This document shows, piece by piece, positions 51,649-60,688 of a stretch of DNA of 64,000 nucleotides. The notes below the pieces were generated by a model, which made no database searches, had not been told where the DNA came from, and was given only the letters and a program-made list of their open reading frames with translations. Every line of letters starts with the position of its first letter. Position 1 is the first letter of the stretch. The position numbers and the translations under genes were made by a program. The stretch is taken from NCBI GenBank assembly GCA_965116015.1, contig OZ220477.1, forward strand, positions 1,054,001 to 1,118,000, read 5' to 3'. This DNA is from S5-327 sp965116015. GTDB taxonomy: Bacteria > Chloroflexota > Dehalococcoidia > Lucifugimonadales > Australimonadaceae.

Positions 51649-52761
51649 CTACACGCCGTAGAGCGCGGCGGGATTGTCGCGCAGAATCTTCTCGGCCGTA
51701 GCGCCGGAGATGTCGTCGCGGCTCCGCATCTGCGTAACCACGTGCACCTGCGCCGACGGGTCAGCCGCGAGGCGGTCGGTCGTTCCCGGCGTGTGATGCC
51801 CGTAGTCGGTGCCCACAACAAGATGGTCTTCGCCGACATAGTTCATCAGGTACGGCAGGTCTTCCTCCACCTCGTACGAGATCCACATATTGTACTTGTC
51901 GAACAGACGCGGGCCCCAGAAATCGCCGTCGGCGCGCAGCGTGCCGCGCAGCTGATACATCGCGAACGGCACCCACGACGCGCCCGTCTCGATGAAACCC
52001 CACCGCAGGTCCGGGAAAAGCTCCGGAACCTTGTTCGAAACAAGGTTGCGGAAAGCAACCACCGGCGGGATGCGTCCGTGCGTGAACGTGTGGCTGCGGC
52101 TAACGTCGATCAGATAGTTGAGCGCGGGCGCGCCCTGACCCTGGTGAATGCAGATCGGCAACCCGAGAGACTGCGCCTCCTCGTACACCGGAAAGAAATA
52201 CGGATCGTCGAGCGTCTTGTCCCCCTCGATGCCCCGGAAGAACACGCCGCAAGCGCCGTGCTCCTTCCCAAACCGCAGCTCCTCGATCGACGCGTCGATA
52301 TTCCGCAGCGGAGGAATCGCCACGTACCGAATCCTGTCCTCAGCCTTGGCCCACACATCGGCGAGGAACCGGTTGTACGCCTTGCAGAGCTCCGTCTCGT
52401 AACGCGCATCGTGCGTGAGGTACGCCAGGAACAGCGTCGGGTACACCACCTGAGCATCCACGTTCGTCGCCTGCATATCATCGAAACGCATCGGCAGGTC
52501 GAGCAGCTCGCGAGCCTTGCGGTCAACCCGATCGCGAACATTCGTCTGGGCGGTCGGCGTAACGAGAAAGTTCCCTCCCCTGCCGGCAGGCCGGGGATAG
52601 ATCTGACCATCGATCAGCCACATATGATCAACCTTGCCGTATAGCGTGTCCTCCGGCACCTGCACCACCACCGGACGGCGGCTGCGCCATGCAGGATCGA
52701 GGAAGTCCCACATCTCCGGCGGCTCCGCAATATGAGTATCCGCATCGATAACGCGAGCCAT
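51649..52761 (-). CDS. Metal-dependent amidohydrolase (COG2159/ACMSD-like TIM barrel)
   Basis: 370 residues from ATG 52761, preceded by GAGGGAG. The start MARVIDADTHIAEPPEMW carries the DxDxH-type metal site. Later landmarks are GVFFRGIEGDKTLDD, LPICIHQGQGAP (metal His), FPDLRWGFIETGASWV, and a VVGTDYGHHTPG end with the last Asp. This family contains aromatic acid decarboxylases (such as gamma-resorcylate and ACMSD). A role in non-oxidative decarboxylation of an aromatic acid, after a Rieske oxygenase, is plausible. The downstream gene on the strand is PpiC-like; upstream is a Rieske gene (205-bp gap). Confidence 0.85.
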   Translation of the reverse strand: MARVIDADTHIAEPPEMWDFLDPAWRSRRPVVVQVPEDTLYGKVDHMWLIDGQIYPRPAGRGGNFLVTPTAQTNVRDRVDRKARELLDLPMRFDDMQATNVDAQVVYPTLFLAYLTHDARYETELCKAYNRFLADVWAKAEDRIRYVAIPPLRNIDASIEELRFGKEHGACGVFFRGIEGDKTLDDPYFFPVYEEAQSLGLPICIHQGQGAPALNYLIDVSRSHTFTHGRIPPVVAFRNLVSNKVPELFPDLRWGFIETGASWVPFAMYQLRGTLRADGDFWGPRLFDKYNMWISYEVEEDLPYLMNYVGEDHLVVGTDYGHHTPGTTDRLAADPSAQVHVVTQMRSRDDISGATAEKILRDNPAALYGV

Positions 52762-52966
52762 CTCTCCCTCCTCTAGCATCTGGCGCTCTAACGCTGCGCT
52801 GCGCGCGCACCCTGCAAGTAGCGGCAAGTATGTTCCCGGGCAGCCGCAACGGTCAACCCGCCGCCAGCCCCGCGCCGCCTGCGGAAATCCCAACGCGCGC
52901 CGCCGCCGACCAGCCGGCCAGGAACGACGTCGCCCCCGCGCCAAATCACGCGCCGCCTGTTAGCGC

Positions 52967-54199
52967 TCAAGCGGAAGACGCCGAGTGCTCCTTCCAGATA
53001 GCCGCCATCTCCTCGACTATCCCCCGAGGCTGCGCAGCCAGGAACGGAAAGACCGACGGCTCCTTTCCGCGCGGCGTCAGATCGCCGGCTCCGACGCGGA
53101 CGCGCGGCAGCGGCAGCCTCGCATTGCGCTTGCCGTCGCGCAGAACCCCTTTCGGATCGCCGCCGTCCGCCACGATCGCCAGATCGTCCATAAACCGCTT
53201 GCGCATCTGAATAACCCCGCGATCGCTCTCCCCCAGATGCTCATTCCACCGGTCAGACACCGTCCCCTGCCCAACCCACGCTATGAAGTCCTGGTTCATA
53301 ATGTGGCTGTTGATCCAGCGCCCTGTCCGCTCGTCCACGATCGGCGACGTCCAGTGCGGAATGCGCTCCTGCTCGAACGGACGATCGCCAGGCATCGGAT
53401 CAATGAACCACCCAACGCTAAGCGTATTCTCGTCGTCGATGGGCACCCGCCACTCAAAGTGGCCCGTATACAGAGCGTTCGGCCACAGGCACACCCTCCC
53501 CACAGTCCACAGCTCGTCGTCCTCGTCCGTATCCGCCCGCACCCTGAGATAACGGAACCCGAACTCGAACTCCTCGAACCCCAGACGCGTATGCGTTGGA
53601 CTGAACTCCCGGCTCCCCTTCATCCGCAGCGACCAGTTCGAATGCAGCCACTCGAAGTGGACAGGGTCGATCGAGTTCTCCTGACACTGAAGCCAATTGC
53701 AAGGCACAACCGAGAACACAACCTGCTTGTAGCCACGATCGTAGTAGCGATCCCAGTCCCATAGCTCCGGCGCGGGCGGCGCGCCGATGTACGCCCAAAC
53801 GAGCCCTGCTTTCGCCTCCGCCCGATGCGCTCGCGCCCGCACCTTGTCCTTGAACGCAGCATCCGGATGCGCAATCTGCTCGAACGGCTGCCCGACGCAC
53901 CTCCCCTCCGTATCGAACAACCACCCGTGATAGCTGCACCGCAGCCCGCCGTCCTCCTCCACCCACCCGTACGACAGATCGGCGCGCCGGTGCGGACAAT
54001 GACGCTCCAGCAGGCCGTACTTGCCCGACGGATCCTTGAACAGCACGAAATCCTCGCCCATCAGCCGAACAGGCTTGACCGGGTTGTCGTCCAGCTCGCC
54101 AACAGCGGCGACGGGATGCCAGTAGCGGCGCATCAATTCGCCCATCGGCGCGCCCGGACCGACTCTGTAAAGCAACTCGTTCTGCTCCGGAGACAGCAT
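52967..54199 (-). CDS. Rieske non-heme iron oxygenase, stand-alone alpha subunit
   Basis: 410 residues from ATG 54199 (MLSPEQNELLYRVGPGAPMG). Rieske ligands Cys68/His70 (HCPHRR) and Cys88/His91 (CSYHGW); catalytic iron site Asp178, His181 and His186 (IDPVHFEWLH). It is close in layout to the protein at 15571-16923, sharing VPCNWLQCQENS and GMRRYWHPVAA-type stretches. The longer upstream reading frame overlaps the downstream membrane protein gene's end and has no family similarity. A 76-bp gap follows the membrane-protein gene on the same strand. Confidence 0.92.
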   Translation of the reverse strand: MLSPEQNELLYRVGPGAPMGELMRRYWHPVAAVGELDDNPVKPVRLMGEDFVLFKDPSGKYGLLERHCPHRRADLSYGWVEEDGGLRCSYHGWLFDTEGRCVGQPFEQIAHPDAAFKDKVRARAHRAEAKAGLVWAYIGAPPAPELWDWDRYYDRGYKQVVFSVVPCNWLQCQENSIDPVHFEWLHSNWSLRMKGSREFSPTHTRLGFEEFEFGFRYLRVRADTDEDDELWTVGRVCLWPNALYTGHFEWRVPIDDENTLSVGWFIDPMPGDRPFEQERIPHWTSPIVDERTGRWINSHIMNQDFIAWVGQGTVSDRWNEHLGESDRGVIQMRKRFMDDLAIVADGGDPKGVLRDGKRNARLPLPRVRVGAGDLTPRGKEPSVFPFLAAQPRGIVEEMAAIWKEHSASSA

Positions 54200-54275
54200 C
54201 GCAACTCCTTTCTGCTCGGCTGCTCGGCTCCTCCCGCGCGCCCCGCGCGAGGAAATGCCCCGCTCCCCGGACCCG

Positions 54276-54944
54276 CTAGCTCTCCGCGCTCTCCTCCCTG
54301 GCAAGACGAACTCCCAGAACAACCATCCAGACAACCCAGACAATGTACACGGAGCGGGCCAGCTGCATCCCCGAATCCAGATCGCTCCCGCCGGAGGCTA
54401 CGATCCAGCCGATCGCGCCCACTACCGCAGAGAGCGCCGCAAGCCCCGACAATATCAGGAATAGCCTGCCGCCGGAGTCGATAATCACCCCTATGCTGAA
54501 CAAGAAGATCCCTGCGCAGCCCGCCAGCCCGCCAGCAATGATAAGCCCCAACCGAACGCCGTACACCGCAGTCTGCGCGTCCGGAGGCATCGCAATGGCC
54601 GAGAGCGTCGCAGTCAGCGCATGCCCGAAAACCCACGCCGCAACGCAGAGCGTAAAGAACGCCAGACCCGCCATCGTCAGCCCGTCTCCGCGGCTCCCCC
54701 TATGGGCGACGTGCACCTCGTAGATGCCGAACGCCATTCCCATCAGCCCCACAGCAATGAGCGCGGCGGTGATCCTCGTGAGAGCGCCGTTGTCCGTCCA
54801 AGCGGCGATGCTGCCGACCGCGTCCGAGGGATCCGCCGTTTGAATGAACTGTCCGCCCGGCTGCAGCAGAAACATAGCCAGAGCAAGCGTAGGACCCGCA
54901 ATAAGCGCCAGCGCCCCCAGTTTGTTCGTCGAAATCAGGCTCAT
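54276..54944 (-). CDS. Membrane protein of unknown function, six or seven helices
   Basis: 222 residues. Hydrophobic segments occur near 8-28, 57-76, 91-112, 128-152, 158-180 and 190-213. Loops are short; one acidic loop (PGGQFIQTADPSDAVGSI) follows the first helix. No family is recognised and there are no strongly charged residues inside helices. It lies between the Rieske gene and the oppF-like gene on the minus strand and may belong to the same transcript. Confidence 0.7.
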   Translation of the reverse strand: MSLISTNKLGALALIAGPTLALAMFLLQPGGQFIQTADPSDAVGSIAAWTDNGALTRITAALIAVGLMGMAFGIYEVHVAHRGSRGDGLTMAGLAFFTLCVAAWVFGHALTATLSAIAMPPDAQTAVYGVRLGLIIAGGLAGCAGIFLFSIGVIIDSGGRLFLILSGLAALSAVVGAIGWIVASGGSDLDSGMQLARSVYIVWVVWMVVLGVRLAREESAES

Positions 54945-55081
54945 TCAGCTCCTCCCTCTCTCCCTATAACTGCCTGCCCTTCCCCATCGCTTGGGCCGGC
55001 GGCCAGAATAGTAAGTCTGCCGAAATCGCTCCGTCCACCAGCTCGCCGCGACGCCGAACAACAGCGCCGACGCGCGCGGCG

Positions 55082-56053
55082 TCAGTACAGATGACACGCC
55101 ACATAGTGCCCAGGCGACTCCTCCTTCCACTCGGGAGCGGCCTCCGCGCAGACATCCATCGCGAACGGACAGCGCGGATGGAAGCGGCAGCCCGACGGAG
55201 GGTTGAGCGGACTCGGAACCTCGCCCTGCAAGATGATCTCGTCGCGCTGCAGATCAGGATGCGCAGGCAGAGCCGCCGAGAACAACGCCTTGGTGTACGG
55301 GTGCAGAGGCTGCTCGTACAGATCGTCCGTCGCAGCCCGCTCGACAATCTCCCCCAGATACATCACCGCCACCTCGTGCGCGAGATAGCGCACCGTCGCA
55401 AGATTGTGCGACACCATAAGGTAGCTCACCCCATGCTGCGCCTGCAGATCCCGCAGCAGATTCATAACCTGCGCCTGCACCGACACATCCAGCGCCGACA
55501 CCGGCTCGTCGAGAACGATCAACTCCGGAGCAACGCTCAGAGCGCTCGCCACCGCGATCCGCTGCCGCTGGCCGCCGCTGAACTCGTGCGGGAACAGCTC
55601 CGCCTGCTCGGGACGCAACCCAACATCGCGCAGCAGCTCCATCACACGCTCGCGCGCCTCGCGCTTGCTCACCTTCTTGTTGACGACAAGCGGCTCAGCA
55701 ATGATGTCGCGCACCCGCATCCGCGGGTTCAGCGAACTCCACGGATCCTGAAAAACCGCTTGCGCCTGCATCCTGAACCGCCGCAGCTCCTGCCCCGCAA
55801 GCGCATGCACCTCCTTCCCGTCGAGCAGAATCGTCCCCCCCGTGGGCTTCTCCAACCGGAGCACAAGCTTCGCCGTAGTCGTCTTCCCGCACCCCGACTC
55901 CCCCACGAGCGCGAGCGTCCGCCCCCGGCGCACCTCGAAACTCACGCCGTCCACCGCGCGAACCCAGCCCACCGTCCTCATAAACACAAGCCCCTCCGTA
56001 ACCGGAAAGAGCTTCTGAAGATCATCAACCTTTAAGAGCGTATCGGCTTCCAC
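55082..56053 (-). CDS. Dipeptide/oligopeptide ABC transporter ATPase (OppF/DppF-like), second system
   Basis: 323 residues from GTG 56053, 21 bp inside the end of the oppD-like gene, with AGGA just upstream. It has KLFPVTEGLVFMRTVGWVRA, Walker A GESGCGKTTT, signature SGGQRQRIAVASAL, Walker B LIVLDEPVSALD, the switch His in VSHNL, and the Cys tail GCRFHPRCPFAMDVC. It belongs with the binding protein at 58598 and permeases at 61412-63249. Confidence 0.92.
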   Translation of the reverse strand: MEADTLLKVDDLQKLFPVTEGLVFMRTVGWVRAVDGVSFEVRRGRTLALVGESGCGKTTTAKLVLRLEKPTGGTILLDGKEVHALAGQELRRFRMQAQAVFQDPWSSLNPRMRVRDIIAEPLVVNKKVSKREARERVMELLRDVGLRPEQAELFPHEFSGGQRQRIAVASALSVAPELIVLDEPVSALDVSVQAQVMNLLRDLQAQHGVSYLMVSHNLATVRYLAHEVAVMYLGEIVERAATDDLYEQPLHPYTKALFSAALPAHPDLQRDEIILQGEVPSPLNPPSGCRFHPRCPFAMDVCAEAAPEWKEESPGHYVACHLY

Positions 56054-57168
56054 TGTTCCTCAAGCAGCCAGCACGCGGCAGAGTGGCCAGACGGCCCCGC
56101 AAACGCCGGCGGATACGCCGACTCGCACCTGTCGGCGACCTGGGGACAACGCGGAGCGAAACGGCACCCCGGAGGCAGCGCATACAGAGCCGGCGGCTGC
56201 CCCTCGATAGCCGTAAGACGATCGACGCGCTCCTCCATCCGCGGAATGGAGCCAAGCAACGCCCGCGTATACGGATGCGACGGCTCGTCGAACAGCTCGC
56301 GGATATCCGCCTCCTCCACGATGCGCCCCGCGTACATCACCGCTACCCTGTCGCACATCCGCGCCACCACCCCAAGGTCGTGCGTGATGAACAGAATCGC
56401 AACTCCCGTCGCGCGCTGAATCTCCTTCAGCAGATTCAGATACTGCGCCTGAATCGTAACGTCCAGAGCAGTCGTCGGCTCGTCCGCAATCAGCAGCCGC
56501 GGCTGGCTCTCAATCGCGATGCCCCCCACAACGCGCTGCTTCATACCCCCGCTCATCTCGTGCGGGTAGTTCGCGAGACGCCGCTCCGGAGCAGCGACGC
56601 GCATCATCCGCAGCGCCTCCACCGCCCGCTCCCGCGCCCAATGCTTGCCGCCCCGCGCCCCGCCGCGAGCCCTCACCGTTTCGATGAGCTGATTGCCAAT
56701 AGTGAACACCGGATTCAGAGCCGTCTGCGGGTCTTGCAGAATCATCGACATCTTGCGCCCGCGCAGCCGCCGCACATCCGCCATCGGCATCGCCGCAACA
56801 TCCTCCCCGTCGAGCAGAATGCGCCCCCCAACGATCCGCGCCGCGTCCGGCAGCAACCGCAGCAGCGAGAGCGCAGTCATACTCTTCCCAGACCCCGACT
56901 CGCCAACAAGGCCAAGCGTCTCCCCCTCGGAAATAGAAAAACTCACGCCGTCGACCGCGCGCGTAACTCCCCACCTCGTAAAGAGATGCGTCTGAAGCTC
57001 CTCCACCTCCAGCACAGGCCTGCCGCCCGCCCTCTCGCCGACGGCCTCCGACTCCAGCGCCGGCCTGCCGCCCGACTCGCCGCCGACGGCCTCCGACTCC
57101 AGCGCCGGGCCGCCGCCCGACTCGCCGCCGACAGCCGCCCCCGACTTGGCCCCGCGTTCGTCCGTCAA
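56032..57168 (-). CDS. Dipeptide/oligopeptide ABC transporter ATPase (OppD/DppD-like), second system, with repeated N-terminus
   Basis: 378 residues if the TTG at 57168 is the start, 15 bp after the Rieske stop; a GTG at 57243 inside the Rieske gene would give 403. The ATPase domain starts at VLEVEELQTHLFTRWGVTRA. Before it lies a 15-residue repeat (about GGESGGRPALESEAV) in nearly three copies that is not part of the family. Walker A GESGSGKS, signature SGGMKQRV, Walker B LLIADEPTTALD, the switch His in ITHDL, and the Cys tail GCRFAPRCPQVADRC are intact. It overlaps the oppF-like gene by 22 bp. Confidence 0.85.
   Translation of the reverse strand: MTDERGAKSGAAVGGESGGGPALESEAVGGESGGRPALESEAVGERAGGRPVLEVEELQTHLFTRWGVTRAVDGVSFSISEGETLGLVGESGSGKSMTALSLLRLLPDAARIVGGRILLDGEDVAAMPMADVRRLRGRKMSMILQDPQTALNPVFTIGNQLIETVRARGGARGGKHWARERAVEALRMMRVAAPERRLANYPHEMSGGMKQRVVGGIAIESQPRLLIADEPTTALDVTIQAQYLNLLKEIQRATGVAILFITHDLGVVARMCDRVAVMYAGRIVEEADIRELFDEPSHPYTRALLGSIPRMEERVDRLTAIEGQPPALYALPPGCRFAPRCPQVADRCESAYPPAFAGPSGHSAACWLLEEQWKPIRS
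57001..57129. repeat. 45-bp tandem repeat, nearly three copies, inside the oppD-like gene
   Basis: Two nearly identical 45-bp units at 57040-57084 and 57085-57129 (unit begins GACGGCCTCCGACTCCAGCG) and a diverged partial unit at about 57001-57039. The unit length is a multiple of three, so it codes 15-residue repeats and keeps the frame. Confidence 0.75.
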
Positions 57169-57182
57169 GCTCGCCCAGTCCC

Positions 57183-58463
57183 TCAGCCTGGCTGCCCGGA
57201 CCGCGCCGCGAACCGATCGTCCAGCGGACGCTCCGACCGCCACGGGGACGCGGCAGGCTGCAAGTACGCCTCAGAGCGGATCAGGTCGTAGTCGCGCTGC
57301 TCGTAAACGCCTGGCGGCTCCACCCCCTCCTCCGCGTAGGCGATCGCGGCCCTGATGTAGAGCTTGCGCGCCGCAATAATCGCCGCGTCCGTCGCCCCGA
57401 GATGCTCGACGCTGCGGTCGACGATCGCTCCCATGCTCTCCTGCACCGCATTGTCCTGCACGAACAAGCCACGTATGCCCGACCAGCTCTCGCTCTTCAT
57501 CAACTCCCTGTCTTGCAGCCACATATTGTGAGGCCCCGCGTACTTAACGAACGTCTTCGGATCGAACGCGTTGTAGCCCCTGAACTCCCGCAGCTCCTCC
57601 TTCAGCTCGTCCGGCATCGGCGTCGTTTCATTGAAGCAAACATCCCACGCCCAGCATGAGACATCGTCGCGCGGAACCCACATATTCCAGATGCGATTCT
57701 CCCCCACAGACCCGGGCGGGTACGACGACGACGGCATAATGTGCGGCGTGATCCGCACATAACGCTCATCCTCGCTCCCTCCCCTGCGTATCGACGCGTA
57801 CCGGAACCCGTACGCCGTCTCCTCAACCTCCAGCTTCGGACGCGTGTCCTCGAACAGCAGCGCGGAACCCTCCCCTCCCGGCGGGTGCATAGGCCCCGAC
57901 GCCTTGTTGTGCAGGAACGACGCATGCACCGTGTCGATGCCGCCCTCCAGGCTCTGCAGCCAGTTCGCGTCCTGTATCCACTTCGCCATAATGCGGTGCG
58001 ACTCCGGCACGCTAGCCCAGAGATACACAGGGAACGGCGGCTCGTCCGCCGGATTCCCCATATACACCCACACCGCGCCGGCGCGCTCCCGCGTCGCGTA
58101 TCCCCTTGCCCGCGCCTTGTTCCGGAAATTGCTCTCCGCCGGCTCCGTCGGCATATCGACGCACGCGCCCGACCGGTCGAACTTCCAGCCGTGATACAGG
58201 CACCGCAAACCGCCCTGCTCGTTGCGCGCCAGCGCAAGCGACGCCCCCCGATGCGGACAGTACTCCCCAACCACCCCCGCCTCCCCGCTCGTGTCGCGGA
58301 ACGCCGCAAGATCCTCGTTCAGCAACTTGAAGCGAACAGGCGCGCCGTCCGCCTCCAGCTCGCTCGATAGCAGGGCGGGAAACCAGTAGCGGCGGAACAG
58401 CTCCCCCATAAGCGTGCCCTTCCCCGTGCGCGTAATCAGCTCGTTGTCAGCCTTGCTCAGCAT
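57183..58463 (-). CDS. Rieske non-heme iron oxygenase, stand-alone alpha subunit
   Basis: 426 residues from ATG 58463, with AAGGAG eight bases upstream; an upstream in-frame ATG at 58505 lies in the promoter. Rieske ligands Cys69/His71 (YCPHRGA) and Cys88/His91 (CLYHGW); iron site Asp177, His180, His185 (IDTVHASFLH). It resembles 16990-18360 most. The gene heads the minus-strand set with the oppDF-like ATPases, which suggests that it oxidises what this importer brings in. Confidence 0.92.
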   Translation of the reverse strand: MLSKADNELITRTGKGTLMGELFRRYWFPALLSSELEADGAPVRFKLLNEDLAAFRDTSGEAGVVGEYCPHRGASLALARNEQGGLRCLYHGWKFDRSGACVDMPTEPAESNFRNKARARGYATRERAGAVWVYMGNPADEPPFPVYLWASVPESHRIMAKWIQDANWLQSLEGGIDTVHASFLHNKASGPMHPPGGEGSALLFEDTRPKLEVEETAYGFRYASIRRGGSEDERYVRITPHIMPSSSYPPGSVGENRIWNMWVPRDDVSCWAWDVCFNETTPMPDELKEELREFRGYNAFDPKTFVKYAGPHNMWLQDRELMKSESWSGIRGLFVQDNAVQESMGAIVDRSVEHLGATDAAIIAARKLYIRAAIAYAEEGVEPPGVYEQRDYDLIRSEAYLQPAASPWRSERPLDDRFAARSGQPG

Positions 58464-58495
58464 ACGATGCTCCTTCGCGCAAGAGTCGTGGCGCC

Positions 58496-58517
58496 TATTA
58501 TGCACTATGCATATAAT
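58496..58517. promoter_or_regulatory. Overlapping divergent promoters and operator-like dyad
   Basis: TATTATGCA at 58496-58504 mirrors TGCATATAA at 58508-58516 around a 3-base centre, in a GC-rich setting. TATAAT at 58512-58517 is a perfect -10 for the plus-strand binding protein gene (ATG 58598). CATAAT on the minus strand (58502-58497) can serve the Rieske gene (ATG 58463). A regulator binding the dyad would control both. Confidence 0.55.
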
Positions 58518-58597
58518 GCCGCGCGACGCTAGGGCCGCCGCAGCGCGCTGCCCGTTCTGAGCGGCGCGAACAAGAAGCGCAGGGAGGCGCTACGCCA

Positions 58598-60529
58598 ATG
58601 AAAATGCTCAAACGCTCACTCGCCGCCGTCGCGCTGCTTGCCCTTATCGCCGCATGCAGCGACCCGACTCCCACGCCAACCCCTCCCCCAACTGCGACTC
58701 CAACGCCGCAAACTGCCCCCTCAATGGCGACGCCAACTCCGGCTCCGCAGGCCACTCCAACTCCAGCCCCAACAGGCCCAGCCGTCGATCGCGTCATAAT
58801 GGCTGTCGCCCCCCCAACAGACTTCAGCAACCTCCGACGCATCCCCGGACAGTCCAGCAACTGGTACATCCGCCCTCACTACGAGTACCTGGTGGGGTTC
58901 GACAAAACCACCGGCGCCTACATCCCCCAACTCGCCACCGAGTGGAGCCTCGAACCCGACGGCCACTCGTGGCGGTTCAAGCTCCGGCAGGGCGTCCAAT
59001 TCCCCAACGGCCTCGGCGAATTCACCGCCGACGACGTCCGCTTCACCTGGCTGATGAACATCCTCCCGGACGACGTCGGCAGCGAGGCCAACACGCTCCG
59101 CAACCGCGTGCTCGATGTCGAGATCGTCGGCCCCTACGAAGTCGTCTTCCGCACGGAAGCCCCCCACGCCGACATCTTCGAGGTCATCTCAGAGCTGCAG
59201 GGCGGCATGGAAATCGCCAGCAAGGCCGACGCCTTCTCCCGAACGTCCGGAATGCTCGGCGGGATGCCCACCGAGTCCTGGGCCACCTACGAAGAAGACC
59301 CCCGCCTCGTCGAGCTCGCAGGCGCAAGCGACCCCGCCGCAGACGAGCCCCCCCTCGCAAGCACCGCTCCCTACCAGATCATCGAGATGAGCGAGCAGAC
59401 CGGCGTCGTCTACAGGGCGCGAGAGAACCACTGGCGCGACACCCCGGACTTCCCCGAATTCGAGTTCCAGTTCATCCCCGAAGCCTCCACCCGGCTCGCG
59501 AAACTCCTCGCACGAGAAGCCCACCTCTCCAAACTCCCCGAAGAACTGCTCGCCGAAGCCGAGAACCGGGGATTCAGAACATTCACCGCCCAGGTTCCCG
59601 CAGCCCGCTACTTCCTCGGATGGCAAGGCGTCTACCAACCCGCGGGCGGGAACGTGGCCAACGACCGCGTCTCCGCCAGCGGCGTCCCCGCCGAGAAAAC
59701 CTGCGCCTTCGCAAACCAGGCCGACGAAGACGCTTACAACCAGGCCATCGAGAACGGAACTACCCCCCCCGTCAGCTGCTCCGCCTACCCCAACTCCCCC
59801 TTCACCGACCTCCGCGTCCGCAAGGCCCTGAACAAGGCCATCGACCGCCACGCCCTGAACGACGCCTTCTTCTTCGGCAAAGGCCTCACGATGTACAAGA
59901 ACCACTACCTCCCCAACAATCCCCAGCGCGTGGGGTGGAACGACGAGTGGGAAACCCAGTTCGACGCCGAGTACGGCTACGACCCCGACGCCGCCAAAGC
60001 CCTCCTCGCCGAGGCCGGCTACAACGACAGCAACCCGCTCTCCATCACGATGCAGCTCACCCAACTTCCAGCAGTCCCCGCCGGCGTCGACGTGATGCAG
60101 GCCATCGCCAACTACTGGCGCGACATCGGCGTCGACGTAACCGAACAGCGCCTCGACTTCATCGAATACCGCAACAAGCAACGCGAAATCCACTGGGACA
60201 GCCACATCTCCCCAGTCTCCACCAGCGGCGCCCAGCTCATCACCATCAACGTCTACGGCAGCTCCATCGTCCCCATCCTCTACATCAGCCTTCAGGACCC
60301 CCACGCAAGGACAATGATGGAAGAGGCGTACAGAACCAACACTCCGCAAGACCGCGACGACATCCTCCGCGAGCTCGGCGACTACTACTACTACCTCCAC
60401 CAGGACATCCCCCTCTTCTACCTCCCCAACGAAGTCGTCGGCGACCCCGAAATCATCGAAGACTTCATCTTCTCCGGAATGGTCTCCGGCGCCCCCGTCG
60501 ACCACCTCGAGGGTCTCGTCGCCAAATAG
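58598..60529 (+). CDS. Dipeptide/oligopeptide-type ABC importer binding lipoprotein (family 5), second system
   Basis: 643 residues from ATG 58598, after GGGAGG. Signal peptide with lipobox LIAAC (Cys about 20), a Thr/Pro linker to about residue 60, then the family-5 fold: NWYIRPHYEYLVGFDKTTG, KLRQGVQFPNGLGEFTADDV, VRKALNKAIDRHALNDAFFF and DPDAAKALLAEAGYNDSNPL. A region around 375-395 (ANQADEDAYNQAIENGTTPP) is an insertion. It is followed by a terminator hairpin, which separates it from the permease genes. Confidence 0.92.
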   Translation: MKMLKRSLAAVALLALIAACSDPTPTPTPPPTATPTPQTAPSMATPTPAPQATPTPAPTGPAVDRVIMAVAPPTDFSNLRRIPGQSSNWYIRPHYEYLVGFDKTTGAYIPQLATEWSLEPDGHSWRFKLRQGVQFPNGLGEFTADDVRFTWLMNILPDDVGSEANTLRNRVLDVEIVGPYEVVFRTEAPHADIFEVISELQGGMEIASKADAFSRTSGMLGGMPTESWATYEEDPRLVELAGASDPAADEPPLASTAPYQIIEMSEQTGVVYRARENHWRDTPDFPEFEFQFIPEASTRLAKLLAREAHLSKLPEELLAEAENRGFRTFTAQVPAARYFLGWQGVYQPAGGNVANDRVSASGVPAEKTCAFANQADEDAYNQAIENGTTPPVSCSAYPNSPFTDLRVRKALNKAIDRHALNDAFFFGKGLTMYKNHYLPNNPQRVGWNDEWETQFDAEYGYDPDAAKALLAEAGYNDSNPLSITMQLTQLPAVPAGVDVMQAIANYWRDIGVDVTEQRLDFIEYRNKQREIHWDSHISPVSTSGAQLITINVYGSSIVPILYISLQDPHARTMMEEAYRTNTPQDRDDILRELGDYYYYLHQDIPLFYLPNEVVGDPEIIEDFIFSGMVSGAPVDHLEGLVAK

Positions 60530-60542
60530 CGCTGAACAAGGC

Positions 60543-60571
60543 AAGGCCTCCCCGCAGCGTGGGGAGGCCTT
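60543..60571 (+). terminator. Rho-independent terminator after the binding protein gene
   Basis: An 11-bp perfect stem AAGGCCTCCCC (60543-60553) and its complement (60561-60571), a 7-base loop and a short T run (TTTT, 60570-60573). It lies 14 bp after the stop. Confidence 0.85.
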
Positions 60572-60688
60572 TTGCTCAGGCTCACGAGGGGGTTGTTCGC
60601 CGCTCTGCGACGGCGTAAGATGCTTGAGCATCGGCTCCGTACGAAGTCCGTGAAGTCGACCTGCAGGCAGGCGCAGCGGAGGTTGCCC

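Noticed and set aside
59189..60631. 480-codon minus-strand frame opposite the family-5 binding protein
   Set aside because: Composition is Val/Gly/Asp repeats mirroring the plus-strand gene; no domain, and the plus-strand protein is clear.
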